DNA of 64,000 bases from Macrophomina tecta (taxonomy: Eukaryota; Ascomycota; Dothideomycetes; Botryosphaeriales; Botryosphaeriaceae): positions 687,501 to 751,500 of the forward strand of contig JAKSGN010000037.1 in the NCBI GenBank assembly GCA_024180945.1. The letters run 5' to 3'. The notes under the pieces are model-generated. The model worked only from the letters and a program-made list of their open reading frames with translations, made no database searches and was not told the DNA's origin. Shown here one piece after another: positions 34,501 through 46,360 of the stretch (its first letter is position 1; every line of letters begins with the position of its first letter). A program made the translations under genes and the position numbers.

Positions 34501-36574
34501 GGCTACCCTGGTTGAAGGGGATAACGCGTAGCACAGAGTCTCTGGCACCGTATCGCGCATAGATAGCCTGGTACATCTTTGTCGTCTGCAAAGAGTAGCT
34601 ACTCGTTGTTACCATCACCCTGGCCCCGCCCATGAGCAGGTTCTTCAGAAGCTCCAGACCTATTGACTTCTTCCCAGCACCTGTGAGGAGCACGTTCTTC
34701 CCGGAAAATGAGACTCCGGAGGTCCCGGCTGTCCGCATGTCTTCGGCGAAAACACGAGTGAGGTCTTTGGAGTATGTTGCCGCGCCGTCCTGAACAATAT
34801 CGATAGGGAATACCGGTGGGGGCGTAAGTTGCTTGCCCCCCTTCTGAACCGCAGGCCGTGGCTTCTCTGAGAACTTGATTGTTCCATCCGGTTCCACCGT
34901 TGTGATCGGCGCCAGATCGAGTGCCTGGTCGATGAACACCGGCTTTCGGTTCTTTTTGTTGATGCAGAGCTTGTGCAGATTGTCGATTACCTGGCTCTGC
35001 TGCGGCAGCAACCTCCGCAACTGCTCGAGTTGGCGAACTGACCGCTCACAGGCCCTGTTCATCACAGCAAGCCTGAGCTCCTCCACCAGAGAAGCGTCGG
35101 GCTTGCTGGCGTCGCGGACCATGAGGGCCAGCCGGAGAATGTCTTGAGCGTTCCAATTCCAGAATGAGTCGTACTGTCGGATCTTCCTCGCATCGAACAT
35201 GGGCCTGATTCCCTGCACGTATTCGTCGCCGTGCTCCTGTCGCCACAGGGCGAGCTCTGCGGCATCTGCGTCCCCGGAGCCCTTAGCGGGCTCCTGTGGT
35301 TGAATGTCCGGGCCGATGTACCTTGTCAGCACTTGATGCATTTCCCGCGCCATCTCCGTCTGCTGTTTCCGGAGGATTTGCAAGCTTCCCGCGTCTACGA
35401 CCACGCCGCAGGCGCGTGATTGGCGTCTGGTCCGCTTCCGAGGCGGAGGGAGGCCCTCCTGCTGCATGTAGTCTCTCACGATTCCATCAAGGAACTGGAC
35501 AACTTCACCCTCGCTGCCCAACCGCGTCTGCGGCTGCCTGGTCAACGCAAGCAGCATCACCGCATCTTGGCGCCCCTGACCCAGGCCCCAGGCGGTGCGC
35601 AGGAGTTCGCGGACGCGAGGCTGACCAAAGTCGCCGGGGAACTTGGCCGAGATCAGCTTCGAGATGAGCGTTGACGTGGGTTTTCCGAGCGTGCCTCGGT
35701 AGCCCGTCTGTAGCTTCTCGCAAATATCACGTATCGGCAGCTGTCCGGCGCCTTCGGGGAGCCGCCCGGCAAACTCAGCGTCCAGGTCTCCAACCAGCTC
35801 GTTCTCGATTGTCGATCGCCCTGTGTTCGATTAGCCGGGCGGGTCAGGAGAAAGGGCCAGTACGAGCTCCCACCCTCTCCTAAACGCTTGATGCTATGGC
35901 TGGTGTTGATCTCGGAATACGCTTTTTTCAACTTGACGGCAACGAGAGACGTGAGTACCGCGGCCGCTGTTACAGGTGCGTCTGGAACCTCATCCGCCGC
36001 CGCATCCGCAACTCTGTCCAGCTCCTCGTTGGGCGCGCTCTCCGCGGGCGTTGGGACGGACTTCTCGGGAACCGACTGCGCCTGTTCTTTGCCGTCCGGC
36101 TGCGGATCGGCCTCTCTCTCGCCTTGGCCCTCGTAGCGGATTTCCTCGATGTCGGCCTGCGACCCCAGGATGCGTCGATGTATGTTCAACGCAGCGTCGT
36201 GCGCGGCATAGTCGCGGTCGCAGGTCCGCTTCATCATATTGGTCAGCGTGTCCGCCGGCCCAATCTCGACGATGCGCTCCGCCTTCATCTTCCCGAGAAT
36301 GACATCCTGCGTCTGTATCCTGTGTTGTGGCAAAAACACTCGTTAGCCCATAACCGGTGATGGTGGGGGTATGCTTTTCGGCGCGGGGTCTTGGTGCCGT
36401 GCTCGCCCAATAAGCTCCCGTACCATTTGACAGGCGATGCAAACTGATATCTGCACGAAGGATGATAAGCATATTGGTTAGCTTTTTCGTCCGTCGAAGG
36501 GCCCGCCGAAGGACTCACGCTAGAAGCTCCGTAAGGAGAGTGTGTGCGAGTTCTCTTTCGATTTGCGGGTGCAT
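31559..36574 (-). CDS. fatty acid synthase alpha subunit, secondary-metabolism type
   Basis: Cytosolic type I FAS subunit predicted to build the acyl chain of the product. Exons 36574-36519, 36450-36424, 36319-35874 and 35820-31559 join to about 1596 residues. The N-terminus MHPQIERELAHTLL is the family start. The ACP region follows, with the pantetheinylated Ser in GEGRSTIENE split by the third intron. Then come the KR domain (GKNVLLTGAGKKSIG, catalytic Tyr in LYAEAKLGLE) and the KS domain with active Cys in VGACASSLEA and His residues in LHGTST and GHSKGAAGAW. The protein ends about where the KS domain ends and lacks the C-terminal phosphopantetheinyl transferase, like HexA/StcJ. A separate PPTase must act on it. 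It corresponds to TOXH/Aps5. Confidence 0.93.
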
Positions 36575-37173
36575 AATGAGCGAGCGAGCGACGATTCAAT
36601 TAACTTTTGCTTCCTTACTGACACCGCAGGAGCGTGTATATATGGCATCCCCCTCGTACGAACCGGCACCTCGTGTCGCAACCCGTCGGGTACTCGTCCG
36701 ATAGAAAGGAACCGAGCCAGGGGTTTCTGTGATGACTCACCGTGCATCTATGCTGACGTTATGACCTCCGAAGGCAGAACCGGTAGCTCCGCACTCAGCC
36801 AACATTGCGTTTGGACCGACAGATTGGGAGACGATTTTACGCATGTATATATTGGCTCGGTTCACTGCTCATGTGAATATCACGGCGATTGTCTCATAGC
36901 AAAAGGGAAATCTAGCACTTGCTGGTTTTGGGTCATCGGGAGACAAGGAAATGGCTGCACCGAAGCTGGACTTTAGTACGTGTAGGAGCCTAAAACGGGC
37001 GCTATGTTGTATCGATTGCTGATGCACGATGGATCTAAAGAATGGGACGCCTATGATAGCAAGAAGAACCCTGGTGAGCCGATTGATCCCCTTCGTAGGA
37101 AAAGAAAGGAGACGAGAAGCACCGATTTTACGGTCTACTGGGCATATTTTCTGACGGTGCTCTTCTTCGGCAG
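36575..37173. promoter_or_regulatory. divergent FAS alpha / aminotransferase promoter region
   Basis: About 600 bases. A TGACGTTA near 36755 and a TGACTCA near 36733 are bZIP-like sites. The first coding exon of the aminotransferase is expected in the right part but was not identified with confidence. Confidence 0.45.
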
Positions 37174-38360
37174 CCGCTGGCCATGCCGAATGCACCTTCA
37201 GCTCAATCACAGGCCGGTGGTCTGAGCCACGTTTCACCGAAAGCCCATTCCTGAAATTGCACGGCCTGGCCCCTGGATTGAACTACGGTACGTGCCTGCG
37301 TTGCGGCTGAAATCCCCAAATGCTGACCACATGTCAAAAAGGGCAGCAAGTCTTCGAGGGCCTCAAAGGTAGACAACCACCTCATAGCTCAGCCAAATAG
37401 CTTCCGTTCCTAAATCCGCAATTTTTGTCTGACCAAATGGGCATTTCAGCATGCCGTCACCCCGACGGTGGAATCATCGTGTTCAGGCCCGAGGCCCACG
37501 CAGCCCGCATGCAAAAGTCAGCGTCGTACATGTCGATGCCCGAGATCCCGACAGAGCTATTCCTGCAATGCGTCAACCTGGCCGTGACTGGCAACGCAGA
37601 GTACGTGTGTCCACACGACTTCAACGGCTCGCTCTATGTCCGGCCGATCTTGTTCGCGTCGTCCGTCCAGCTGGCTGTTGTGCCGCCCGACGAGTTCACT
37701 TTCTGCGTATACGTGCAGCACCATTTGGGCCTGCATGGCCCCGGGGATAGCAAAGCGCTGGTGCTGGACGAGTTCGATAGGGCTGCCACCAGGGGCGTCG
37801 GCGCCGCCAAGGCTGGCGGCAACTACGCACCAGTCATACGGTGGACGCTGAAGGCGAAGCAGATGGGCTTCGACTTCCTGCTTCACCTCGACAGTAAGAC
37901 ACAGTCTGAGGTCGAAGAGTTCTCATGGTCGGCCTTCGTTGGGGTACGCCGCAGCAGCGAAGAAGACGCCACCATTGTGCTCTCTGACAGCTCTGCCATC
38001 GTCCAGAGCATAACCGCCGACTGCGTGGGCGAACTGGCGAAGTCTTTTGGCTGGAAAGTGGAGAGGCGCCCGGTAAGCGCATTTGTGGGTTTTCGATGCG
38101 CAGAGTTTGCTAACGCCTCTCCCTCATTATCACGGCAGGTGGATTTTGATGAGCTGAAAAACTTTGCGGAAGTTTTGGCGGTTGGGACTGCAGCAGGAAT
38201 TACGCCAGTATCCAGCATACATCGCCCCAGTACCGGCACCATCTTTCGCTTTGACCCTGAGGGATTCTGCTACCGCAAGCTCTGGTCGGCCCTGCTGGGA
38301 ATACAAAGGGGAACCGAGGCCGATCGGTTCGGCTGGTGTTCGCGGGTATGTGCTGTATGA
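37174..38360 (+). CDS. branched-chain-type aminotransferase (class IV, PLP; TOXF/Aps4-like)
   Basis: PLP enzyme predicted to aminate a long-chain or elongated 2-oxo acid. Exons at about 37174-37287, 37342-37368, 37450-38073 and 38139-38360 join in frame. The first exon reads GHAECTF...GRWSE...HGLAPGLNYG. QQVFEGLKA follows, then ACRHPDGGIIVFRP. The PLP Lys lies in GAAKAGGNYAP and EVEEFSWSAFVGV follows. The C-terminus has AVGTAAGITPV and the terminal GIQRG...FGW. The GHxEC N-terminal segment resembles TOXF rather than housekeeping enzymes. The true 5' exon with the ATG is not resolved: upstream sequence in this frame hits a stop, with an acceptor CAG at 37171-37173. It sits between FAS alpha and FAS beta, as expected for making 2-amino fatty acids. 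Confidence 0.87.
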
Positions 38361-39026
38361 CGTGATTTCCGACCGTGTTACTTGGGATTTATCGCGAAGA
38401 TAGCTTTGCTTGACGTCGCAGGGGGTTCCTGAAATGATTATTCGGACGCATTGCATACGCAGGACCCGTACATTGTTACCTCCAGAGCTTAACTCTACGA
38501 GGAGGAGCGTCGAGTAATCGGCGCCGCACCACTTGAATGGCGAGTCATTTTCGGAGTCATCATGTCCCACCCCATGTCCCAAAGGGAGCTTCTTCACTGC
38601 TGCCATACAGTTAATGTATACCACTGTGAATCAAATGGGAATTTACAGGACCTTTATGTTCTTGCTGCGCAGAGACCTGTATAAGTTCAACGCTTGATCC
38701 GTAGATTACAGAAGAGTCTCCAACGCCCTCCCCATGACTAGTTGACGCGGTCTGACCTAATCATTGCCCCAAAAAAGAGCCATAACCATACTTTCTGGTG
38801 TACCAAAACTAATCACAGCAACGCAAGTAGGTTTCCCAACACGTCAGCGCACTCCATTTTGTACTCGCCTCGGGGACAGCGTAGCTGTGAGCGTTTTTCA
38901 AGCGGCTTATTCAAATCCCTCAGCTCCCTCAAACACGTTCAGACAAGCGCAGGTTCCAACGGCAAAGACTTTTCACCAGGCTGAGTAGCCATTTCAAAGA
39001 ATTGTTTGCGAACGTGTGAAAAGAAG
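38361..39026. other. intergenic, FAS beta promoter
   Basis: About 670 bases without a supported gene. ACACGTCA near 38838 differs by one base from the candidate Api-box. Nothing else stands out. Confidence 0.5.
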
Positions 39027-42000
39027 ATGGTCGAACTACAGTTGGACGCCGCCAACGCGACGGTCAAGATTGAGGTACCGGCGTCGTGCTGGGATATGGC
39101 GCAAGAAATCAGGCGTATGTGGTGCAGAACCACTCGTTTCCGGCGCCCGGCGGGATCAGAAAGCTCTCAGGCCATCTTGATTGTGTTCGAATACGTGGAA
39201 TGCGTGCTCCATCGGACAGCAGCACTGCAGAAGCAAGGTGTTCGGTGTGTTGGAACGTTGCGGGATATCGCAGCCGCCGTCCTATCCTACATCGACCGAA
39301 CATATTTGGATCAACAGGGCGAGGTCCACGGAGCACTGCAGAGGATATCAATCGCATCCGAGGAAAGGCGGTGGGCTCTACGCTGCTATTTTGCAACGCT
39401 TAAATTTGTCGGCCATACACAGACACGAAAGTCCGAGAGCCTTTTCGAGAAGGGATTATTAGGGCAGGCCAGAATTGCGGTTGTCTTCGGCACTTCCTAC
39501 CACGCGAACATCCTGGAAGATCTACGTTCCATGATCAATGTTTATCGACCACTGATATATGAATTCGCCAAAGTATTGATGGAGCACCTTCACGACTGCA
39601 TCCGCCCCGATCCAGCCTCAGACATCCCGGAACTTTCAACAAGAGTCCTGGGATCGCTCGATCAGCACGAAGCCGGAGCTGAATTATCCGAGTTATTGAG
39701 CCGGCCATCGATGGCAGTTCCTCTAGCGGGTCTCGTTCAGCTACTCAATTACTATCTGGTAGTGCATCTGTCCGGGTTATCCATCGAGCAGGCGCGAAGA
39801 TCGCTTCACTCCATCGGTGGATGTTTTGAAGGCAGTATAATCGCCGCGGCAGTTGCGGCAGCCAGCTCAGATGACGAATTTCGCACGCTCGCGAAGGCCG
39901 CAATAACCTTACTCACCACCTGTGGGATATACAGCGAAACGATCTTTCCTCTGGAGCCTCTGAAGCCATCGATAGTTAAGGACTGCACCGACAGCCAACT
40001 GGATCTCCCAACGCGCAAGTTGGTTCTCAAGGGAATCCCTCCTAATACGGTTCAGAACCACGTTGAGACCATCAACTCATACCTTCCACAATATCAAAAA
40101 GTTGACTTCTCCGCGCAACATGAACTGGGGATCGTCGTTGCGACCGGCCAGGCAAGCACGCTGCACGGACTACGTTCGCGCATACTCGCAGATAGCTCTT
40201 GCAGGAGCCCCGAGACACAGCTGATATTTCTTCCAACGATATTTCACGGCAAAAATGCCTTGCAAAAGACTGCACAATCTATAGGCGCTACGGACCACGA
40301 TGGACAGAGATTCGCGGAAACTCTGTTGTATTCGAGCCCAGCAAAGATGAGAGAGGTTTGGATAGAGAGGCTGGATCCCACCATTGCAGGAGATCGGAGC
40401 ATCCCCACTCATGTTCTGGATTTCAGTCTGGGAGACCTCGGCACCTTTGCAGCATCTGACGTCCTCGTCAGGCCACCCAACAAGGTGCAGAGAATTGCCG
40501 GATCCAAGTTTGCGGATGCTACTCAAGGCTTCACTCCACGAGAAGATACCTTCTGCTTACAGACTCTCGCCTCGACAAGTGTAACACTGCAGGTGCGATG
40601 TGTGCTGGAGCTTGGCCTTCCAGCGCCTTTGAAGGATCGCGACGTCGGCTTGCTCAAAGCCGTGGATTGCTCCATACTCCGACACCAAGCGTGGATCCGA
40701 GCCTTGTTATTCACGGCTGAATCAATTCAGTGCAGGAAAGCCTCGGTACGCAATCCGTTTAGGGAGATCGTAAGACGAGAGAACGTCCTTATTGTGGTTG
40801 ACGGTGAAGCCGAAACTCGAGAATTCGTTCTGTATGAGAGCAGTTCCTGTGAAGGTTACGACTGGGAACCTTGTTTCAAGGCCACTGTTTATAACGAGGA
40901 TCTCATCGACGTCTTACTCCCAACACATGATGCAAGGGCATCATGGCACCTGACTTGGACTTACAGCTTCAAAGTCTGGCCGGACCCGGAAGGCGCCGAG
41001 CTGTGCGAGCTCTCGGAACGCAGTATGCCGAGGCTTAAAAGCTACATTCGCCATCTATGGACACAAGGAGAGGCGGCTGAGGTACACAGCACGAGTTTAT
41101 ATGACGCAAATGCGCAGGATGGAGGTCCCATGTATGAGAAAGAGTGGGTTCTGAGTGTAGACAACGACCTCGACGAGCTACAGGATCTCCCCTGGACGAC
41201 ACGCGCCCTTTACGTGTGCTGGAGGTCTCTCACTGCGCCCTTGGTGCTATCACCGGATATCGATATCAATCTGCCCCTCTTACGCTGCATATCGCTCGCG
41301 TTTGAGACGCTGTCTTCGAATACGCACCTCGCCGTCAGGGGTGCGCCGACTTCTTGCAAGTCAAAGGTCAAAGCGATCACTGTGGCTGACGAAGGAAAGG
41401 TTTTCGAGGTGGAAGCACTCATGCAACATGACTCCACACCGACGCTGAAAATTGTTGCGCATTTCCTCATCCCAGGGGAATTTGACTCGCGGGGTACATT
41501 CTCGTTATCCGATCAGGACCGAGCCACATTATTACTAGAAACACAAAAAGACGTTGCAGTGCTGGTTTCGAGAGACTGGGTGGAATTCCTGGATAAGCGA
41601 TCCGATCTCATCGGCACAACCGTCCATTTCAATATCGCTAGCACTCTCCGAGAGCAGGAAAAGGATATTTGGGCTTCATTGACTGTGCAGGGTGACGGAG
41701 AAGTCACCCGAGGCGGACACCACGTATGCCGCGCGACAGTGGACTATGCGGCCTGGGACGTAGAAAAGAATCCGGTGCTGGATTTCCTGCAAAGGCACGA
41801 TAGGTCTGGCAGCAAGCCTGCACCCATGGAAACCCCAACGATCAAGCCCTTCGAAGCTGGCTGTCCTCTTTACCTCCAGCAAATGTCCGAAGGGCTCGCT
41901 ACGCTGCAGAGGGCATTTTCAAAGCCTTCACCATCCCTATGGCACCTCCTTGGCTCATCCGATCTGGCAGCCTTGCCTGAAATTTTGGCTCGTGTCCATG

Positions 42001-43609
42001 ACGGCGTAGCTAACTCCTTCGCCGATGGGAATGCTGCGCGTGTCGTCCGCATTTCAACGAAGATTTCAGGGAAAGTAGCCCGGTTAACAACTAAGCTTCG
42101 AGGGAACGTAGCTCATTGGGGAATGCGAGAGGGACGGCTCTGCATTAAAGGCCAAAGTCAAGCAAGTACTAGCGCAGACGATAGGCTCCTGGTGGAATTC
42201 GAAGCAGAGGTTGAGGAAAAGCCAACTGTTTATCTATTCACTGGGCAGGGGAGCCAAAGGCAGAACATGGTCATGGACTTGATGAGCAGCAGCAAAGCTG
42301 CCCGCAGTGTCTGGACAAGGGCAGATAAATATTTGCTTGAAAATTACGGTAAGCCAAATGGTTGGGCTGAGGGGCTTTTATCCTTCTTCTTTGGACAGTT
42401 TTGTTTCAAAACAGGCACGCGCTGACAGCAATGCAGGCTTCGAAATTACCACCATCGTCAAACAGAATCCAAAGAAGCTTGAGATTCACTTCGGAGGGGC
42501 TCGAGGAGCTAGGCTGCGCGAAAACTACCTGAGTCTTACTGCGGACGGCACTGCGGACGGGCCCAAACTGTTTCCCAGGCTTGGGCCCGACTCAGAATCT
42601 GTGCTATTCCAGTCTGAGGGCGGACTTCTGTCTGTCACTGGCTTTGCCCAAATCGGCTTGACATTGAATGCGTGTGCTTCGGTCGAAGACATGAGGGCGC
42701 GGCATTTGCTGAGTGGTAGTTCGGTTTTCGCAGGTCACTCGCTGGGCGAGTTCGCCGCCATTGCCGCAATGACAGGCTTCGTGTCCGTGGAGGAGCTGGT
42801 TAAGTTTGTGCTGATCCGTGGCTTCTCTGCTGATATGGCTGTAGAGCGAGATCAGCATGGGCAGTCTGTCTACCGCATGTGCGCGGTGAATCCGTCCGCT
42901 ATCCATCCTGGTGAGCAAGCATTAAACCACGATGCTCTAGCAATAGCCAGGCTGATACGCTCTTCAGAAGTCAGTGATGAGGCACTGGGCGTTTTGGTGC
43001 GCGCAATATCGGAACGCACTGCCTCTCTTCTCGAGGTTGTGAACCTCAATGAGAAGACCCGACAGCATGTATGCGCTGGAGAGGTACGAGACCTTACCGA
43101 TGCTCCCCAACTGCGCACTAACCTTGTCGAAATCTCAGAAACGTGCGATAGTCTGCTTGGTTGAGGCCTGCGAAATGTTGAGGGCTAGGAGCCAGGAGCA
43201 CGGTTTCTTCTGCAAAGCGGAGCCGCTCGCGACCCCGGAGCTCAGTATGAAGACGACCGAGCTGGTTCGAGAAGCTGACGAAAAGTCATTGAAAAGACCG
43301 TGGATGGCGTTTCGAACACCGAGCGCCACGCTGCTTCGGGGCATTGATGTTCCTTTCCATTCTTCAGCCCTTATGCCCGCCGTTGGGTACTATCGCCAAG
43401 TTTGCCGGATGATGCTTGAGCAATCGCGATTAAATCCCGATCAACTACTCTCGAAATATGTGCCAAACCTTGTGGCCGAGCCATTCTCTCTTCACAAGGA
43501 CTACTTCCAGCTTGTCTATGATGCCACTGAGTCTCCTGTTTTGGCAGACATCCTTGATAAGGTGAGCGCCTTCATTTCAATATCCTCACGACATTCGCTA
43601 AAAAAGTAA
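39027..43609 (+). CDS. atypical fatty acid synthase beta subunit (no ER domain; AT and DH signatures lost)
   Basis: Exons 39027-42348, 42437-43083 and 43139-43609 give 1479 residues, about 600 fewer than normal FAS beta. The AT-like N-terminal fold is recognisable (VFGTSYHANILEDLR, GLVQLLNYYLVVHLSGLS), but the GHSQG active-site motif reads GCFEG, without the Ser. THVLDFSLGDLGTF then runs almost directly into post-ER sequence (HQAWIRALLFTAESIQ), so the flavin-binding ER barrel is missing. The hot-dog region has no GDxNPIH dehydratase motif. The C-terminal malonyl/palmitoyl transferase is well kept: VYLFTGQGSQ, FAGHSLGEFAAIAAM, KGIDVPFHSS-like LRGIDVPFHSSAL, KYVPNL. The frame is open throughout, with conserved introns, so this looks like remodelling rather than decay. 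It corresponds in position to TOXC. It may supply malonyl loading and structure while other activities come from elsewhere. Confidence 0.87.
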
Positions 43610-44251
43610 TAGTGGGATAGTATTTTCTAGATGGGTGTTTGTAGTATACCATGAACGCAGGTTTGGACGAATCCCGTGGGGAGGTATAGTAGTCCAAACA
43701 TCCATCCAGAGATATTTAGTAATTTTTCATCTTCTTCGTACAATTTTCTTCCCAACAAAAAAAAAAAAAAAAAAAATAAGCGAGGTTACTTGAAATCTAA
43801 TTATCCCTGCAAGTACGCGCTAGCGGTAAATGCTGGTGGGTTTACATAACGGGCAATTTTCTCCCAGACTCCTTCCCACGCCTGTCCGTACTTAGTGTAC
43901 GGCCTGCTTCCGCCCTCCGTAGCCGTGTAAATAACCCGCTAAGAAGCATTTGCAATGAGATGTAATCACATTCCTGACTCTGCATATAAGGAGCCTGCAT
44001 CGGACGTTCGGGTCTCTTGAGTATGCGCATGTGTCGGAGCATGGCTAGGTGTATTCTTTTGGCCTTCGACAATCGGACCGACAATCCTGACAGAGTAAGC
44101 TGAGTCAAATGCTGACATGACACCTTTGGGAACCATTGAAGAAAAACCACTTTGGAGCTGCGACAGGAAAACAGATGGACAGCGTGGAATTCATATACGC
44201 ACGCTTGGCGGGAGCTGGCGATCCAGCATCCTACCATCATCCGTGCCGAAT
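43610..44251. other. intergenic, P450 D promoter
   Basis: About 640 bases with a 20-base poly(A) run at 43757-43776. Short frames on the minus strand show no motif. Confidence 0.6.
43757..43776 (+). repeat. poly(A) homopolymer (20 bp)
   Basis: An uninterrupted run of A about 150 bases after the FAS beta stop codon. There is no flanking duplication or other sign of a retroposon. Confidence 0.85.
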
Positions 44252-46029
44252 ATGGATCCGAACGAGTTCACGAGGGGACCACAAGGTGGTACTTGGGTGT
44301 GGATTTTCCTGGCAGCCGCGGTCCTCGTCCTCATCCGTCAAAGAGCAGAGACGCGGGGGCTGCCGGAATGCATTCCCCGGGTGGGCTATAAGAGAAAAGA
44401 ATGGCTTGCCGAGTTCAAAGCAGGCATCCGAGACTACAAAAAAGGGTTCGACTTGGTGGAGGAGGGCTACAGAAAGGTGGAAAGCCGTCCCTACAACGCC
44501 AGCGAGGCGGCGACTGACGATTTCCGCAATCAAAGTACAGCAAAAATGGGCAGGCGTTCATCTGCCCGTCCATGTGGTTCCAGCCGACCATCATACTGCC
44601 GCCGTCGGACCTGCAATGGCTTCTTGACCAGCCGAGCCACAACGTCGTGCAGCCGATCGTGCAGTCGCACACCAACCGCACGCACAACTACCTTCCATGC
44701 CTCCCTCGCACGGAGCTCTTCCACGCAACGGCAATCCGCGTAGACCTGAGGCGCATCATGACGACCCAGACACGCGGCATGTGGCGCCGCATCGGCACGA
44801 CCATCGACCACCTCTTCAGCCCAACGGACGACGACGGCGACTGGACAGCGGTTGACGTAGCCGCAACGGCCAAAGCAGTTGCCCTGAGCAGCATCGTGCG
44901 CGCCTTCTTCGGCGAGGAGCTGAGCAGCGACGCCGCCTTCGCCGCCGACCTGGCCGCCTTCTCCGCCCTCTTCAACGGCACCATTATCCCCCAGTTCTTC
45001 TTTGTGCCGGCCGCGGTCAAGCCGCTGCTCGCGCCGCTCTTCGCCTTGCCCGCGCGCCTCTACGTCCGCCGCATCAACCGCAAGCTGATCCCCATTGTCG
45101 AGCGGCTGCTGGCCGAGGCGGAGCGTGGCGATGGGGCCTGTCAGTGGCTGGCCGAGCCGCGCGACGTCGTCCAGCTTCATGTCGCAGCCGCGCGCCGCAA
45201 GCCGGAGGACCGCGACGCGCGCCGCATCGCCTCGCGCCTGCTCCTCATTGTCGGTGCCGCGGCCATCGACACGACCTTTGGCGGCATCAGCAACGCGCTG
45301 CTGGACCTGGCATCGGGCCCGACCGTCGCCGTCGCGGGCAGCAATGACGGATATGAGCGCGGCGTCACGACCGAGCACCTCGACACCATCCGACGAGAAG
45401 CTATGGCGTCGGTGCGCGGCGGTGGTGAGGGCCGGGGGGAGGCGGGGCAGGCGGAGGAGGGCGGAGAGACGACAGGAGAGAAGAAGTGGATGCCACCTCC
45501 ACCGCTTCTGCCGGCGCTGGTCCACGCCGACTCGTTCGTCCGGGAAGTGCTGCGCCGGCGCACGTTTTTGGCGCGGCAGGTGTACCGTATCGTCGTGGCG
45601 GAGGGCGGCCTGCCGCTGCCAGAGCGCAGCTGCGGCTCCGGCTCCGTTGCGCCCAAGGGCACCTGGCTAGCCCAGCCGTCCGCGTCGGTGCACTGGGACG
45701 ATGAGGTGTGGGAGGAGGCTGAGGCGTTCAAGCCGTGGCGCTTCGTCGACAAGGCCAGCGACCCTCCCGTCACCCTCCCCAACAGCGCGTCCACGACCCC
45801 GTCGGAGGCCTTCCTGTCGTTTGGCAAGGGCCGACACACGTGCCCGGGGCGCTTCTTTGCTACGGACGTCATCAAGCTGACGCTAGCTTACATTGCACTG
45901 CAGTATGAGATCAAGCCGCTGCCGGAGCGGCCGCCGAATTACAAGGTCGGCGATACCTACTTCGTGCCTGCTGCGAAGATAGAAGTTAGAAGACGCTGTA
46001 GGTTGCAGAGGGGAAAGAGTGGTATATAG
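44252..46029 (+). CDS. cytochrome P450 monooxygenase D (CYP503/ent-kaurene-oxidase-like)
   Basis: Two exons, about 44252-44476 and 44536-46029, encode roughly 572 residues. The N-terminus has a membrane helix (WVWIFLAAAVLVLI) followed by the hinge GLPECIPRVGYKRK. After the intron comes YSKNGQAFICPSMWFQPTI, a pattern seen in ent-kaurene-oxidase-type fungal P450s. A low-complexity Gly/Glu-rich loop lies near 45410-45480. ExxR is in REVLRRRTF, and the heme loop FGKGRHTCPGRFFA carries the Cys. GC content is high. It is convergent with P450 E and clearly related to it, and different from A-C. It is intact. No substrate can be assigned. Confidence 0.9.
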
Positions 46030-46360
46030 ATAGACTCGAGGAGGAGAAGCAATAGAGATCTCGCCGTGGGAGGCTCGCCGTGGGAGGCGGCGCATCCTCG
46101 TGATCTACCAACATAGGAAAACACAGCACTTTACCCAGCATCTCTACAGCCACTTTTACGTCATTGAGCTTTCGTGTGCACCGGTTTGCCCGTACTTGTC
46201 TAACTGTCTAAACAATCTGTTCCCCACTACGAGAATCCACTTAACCCTTCGCCGATACGCATACCTGAAATCCAGACACCACCTATTGGCAGCAAAGCCG
46301 CCTAGCCTCAACTTTTCCTGACGCTACATTTCCCTTCAGACACCAGCCCACCCCAATTGG
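46030..46360. other. intergenic between convergent P450 D and E
   Basis: About 330 bases between the two stops. It includes a short duplicated GCCGTGGGAGG segment near 46060-46088. No gene was seen. Confidence 0.6.

Noticed and set aside
44530..45525. 331-codon minus-strand open frame
   Set aside because: It is antisense to P450 D, which has complete P450 motifs; the reverse frame is a GC-rich artefact.
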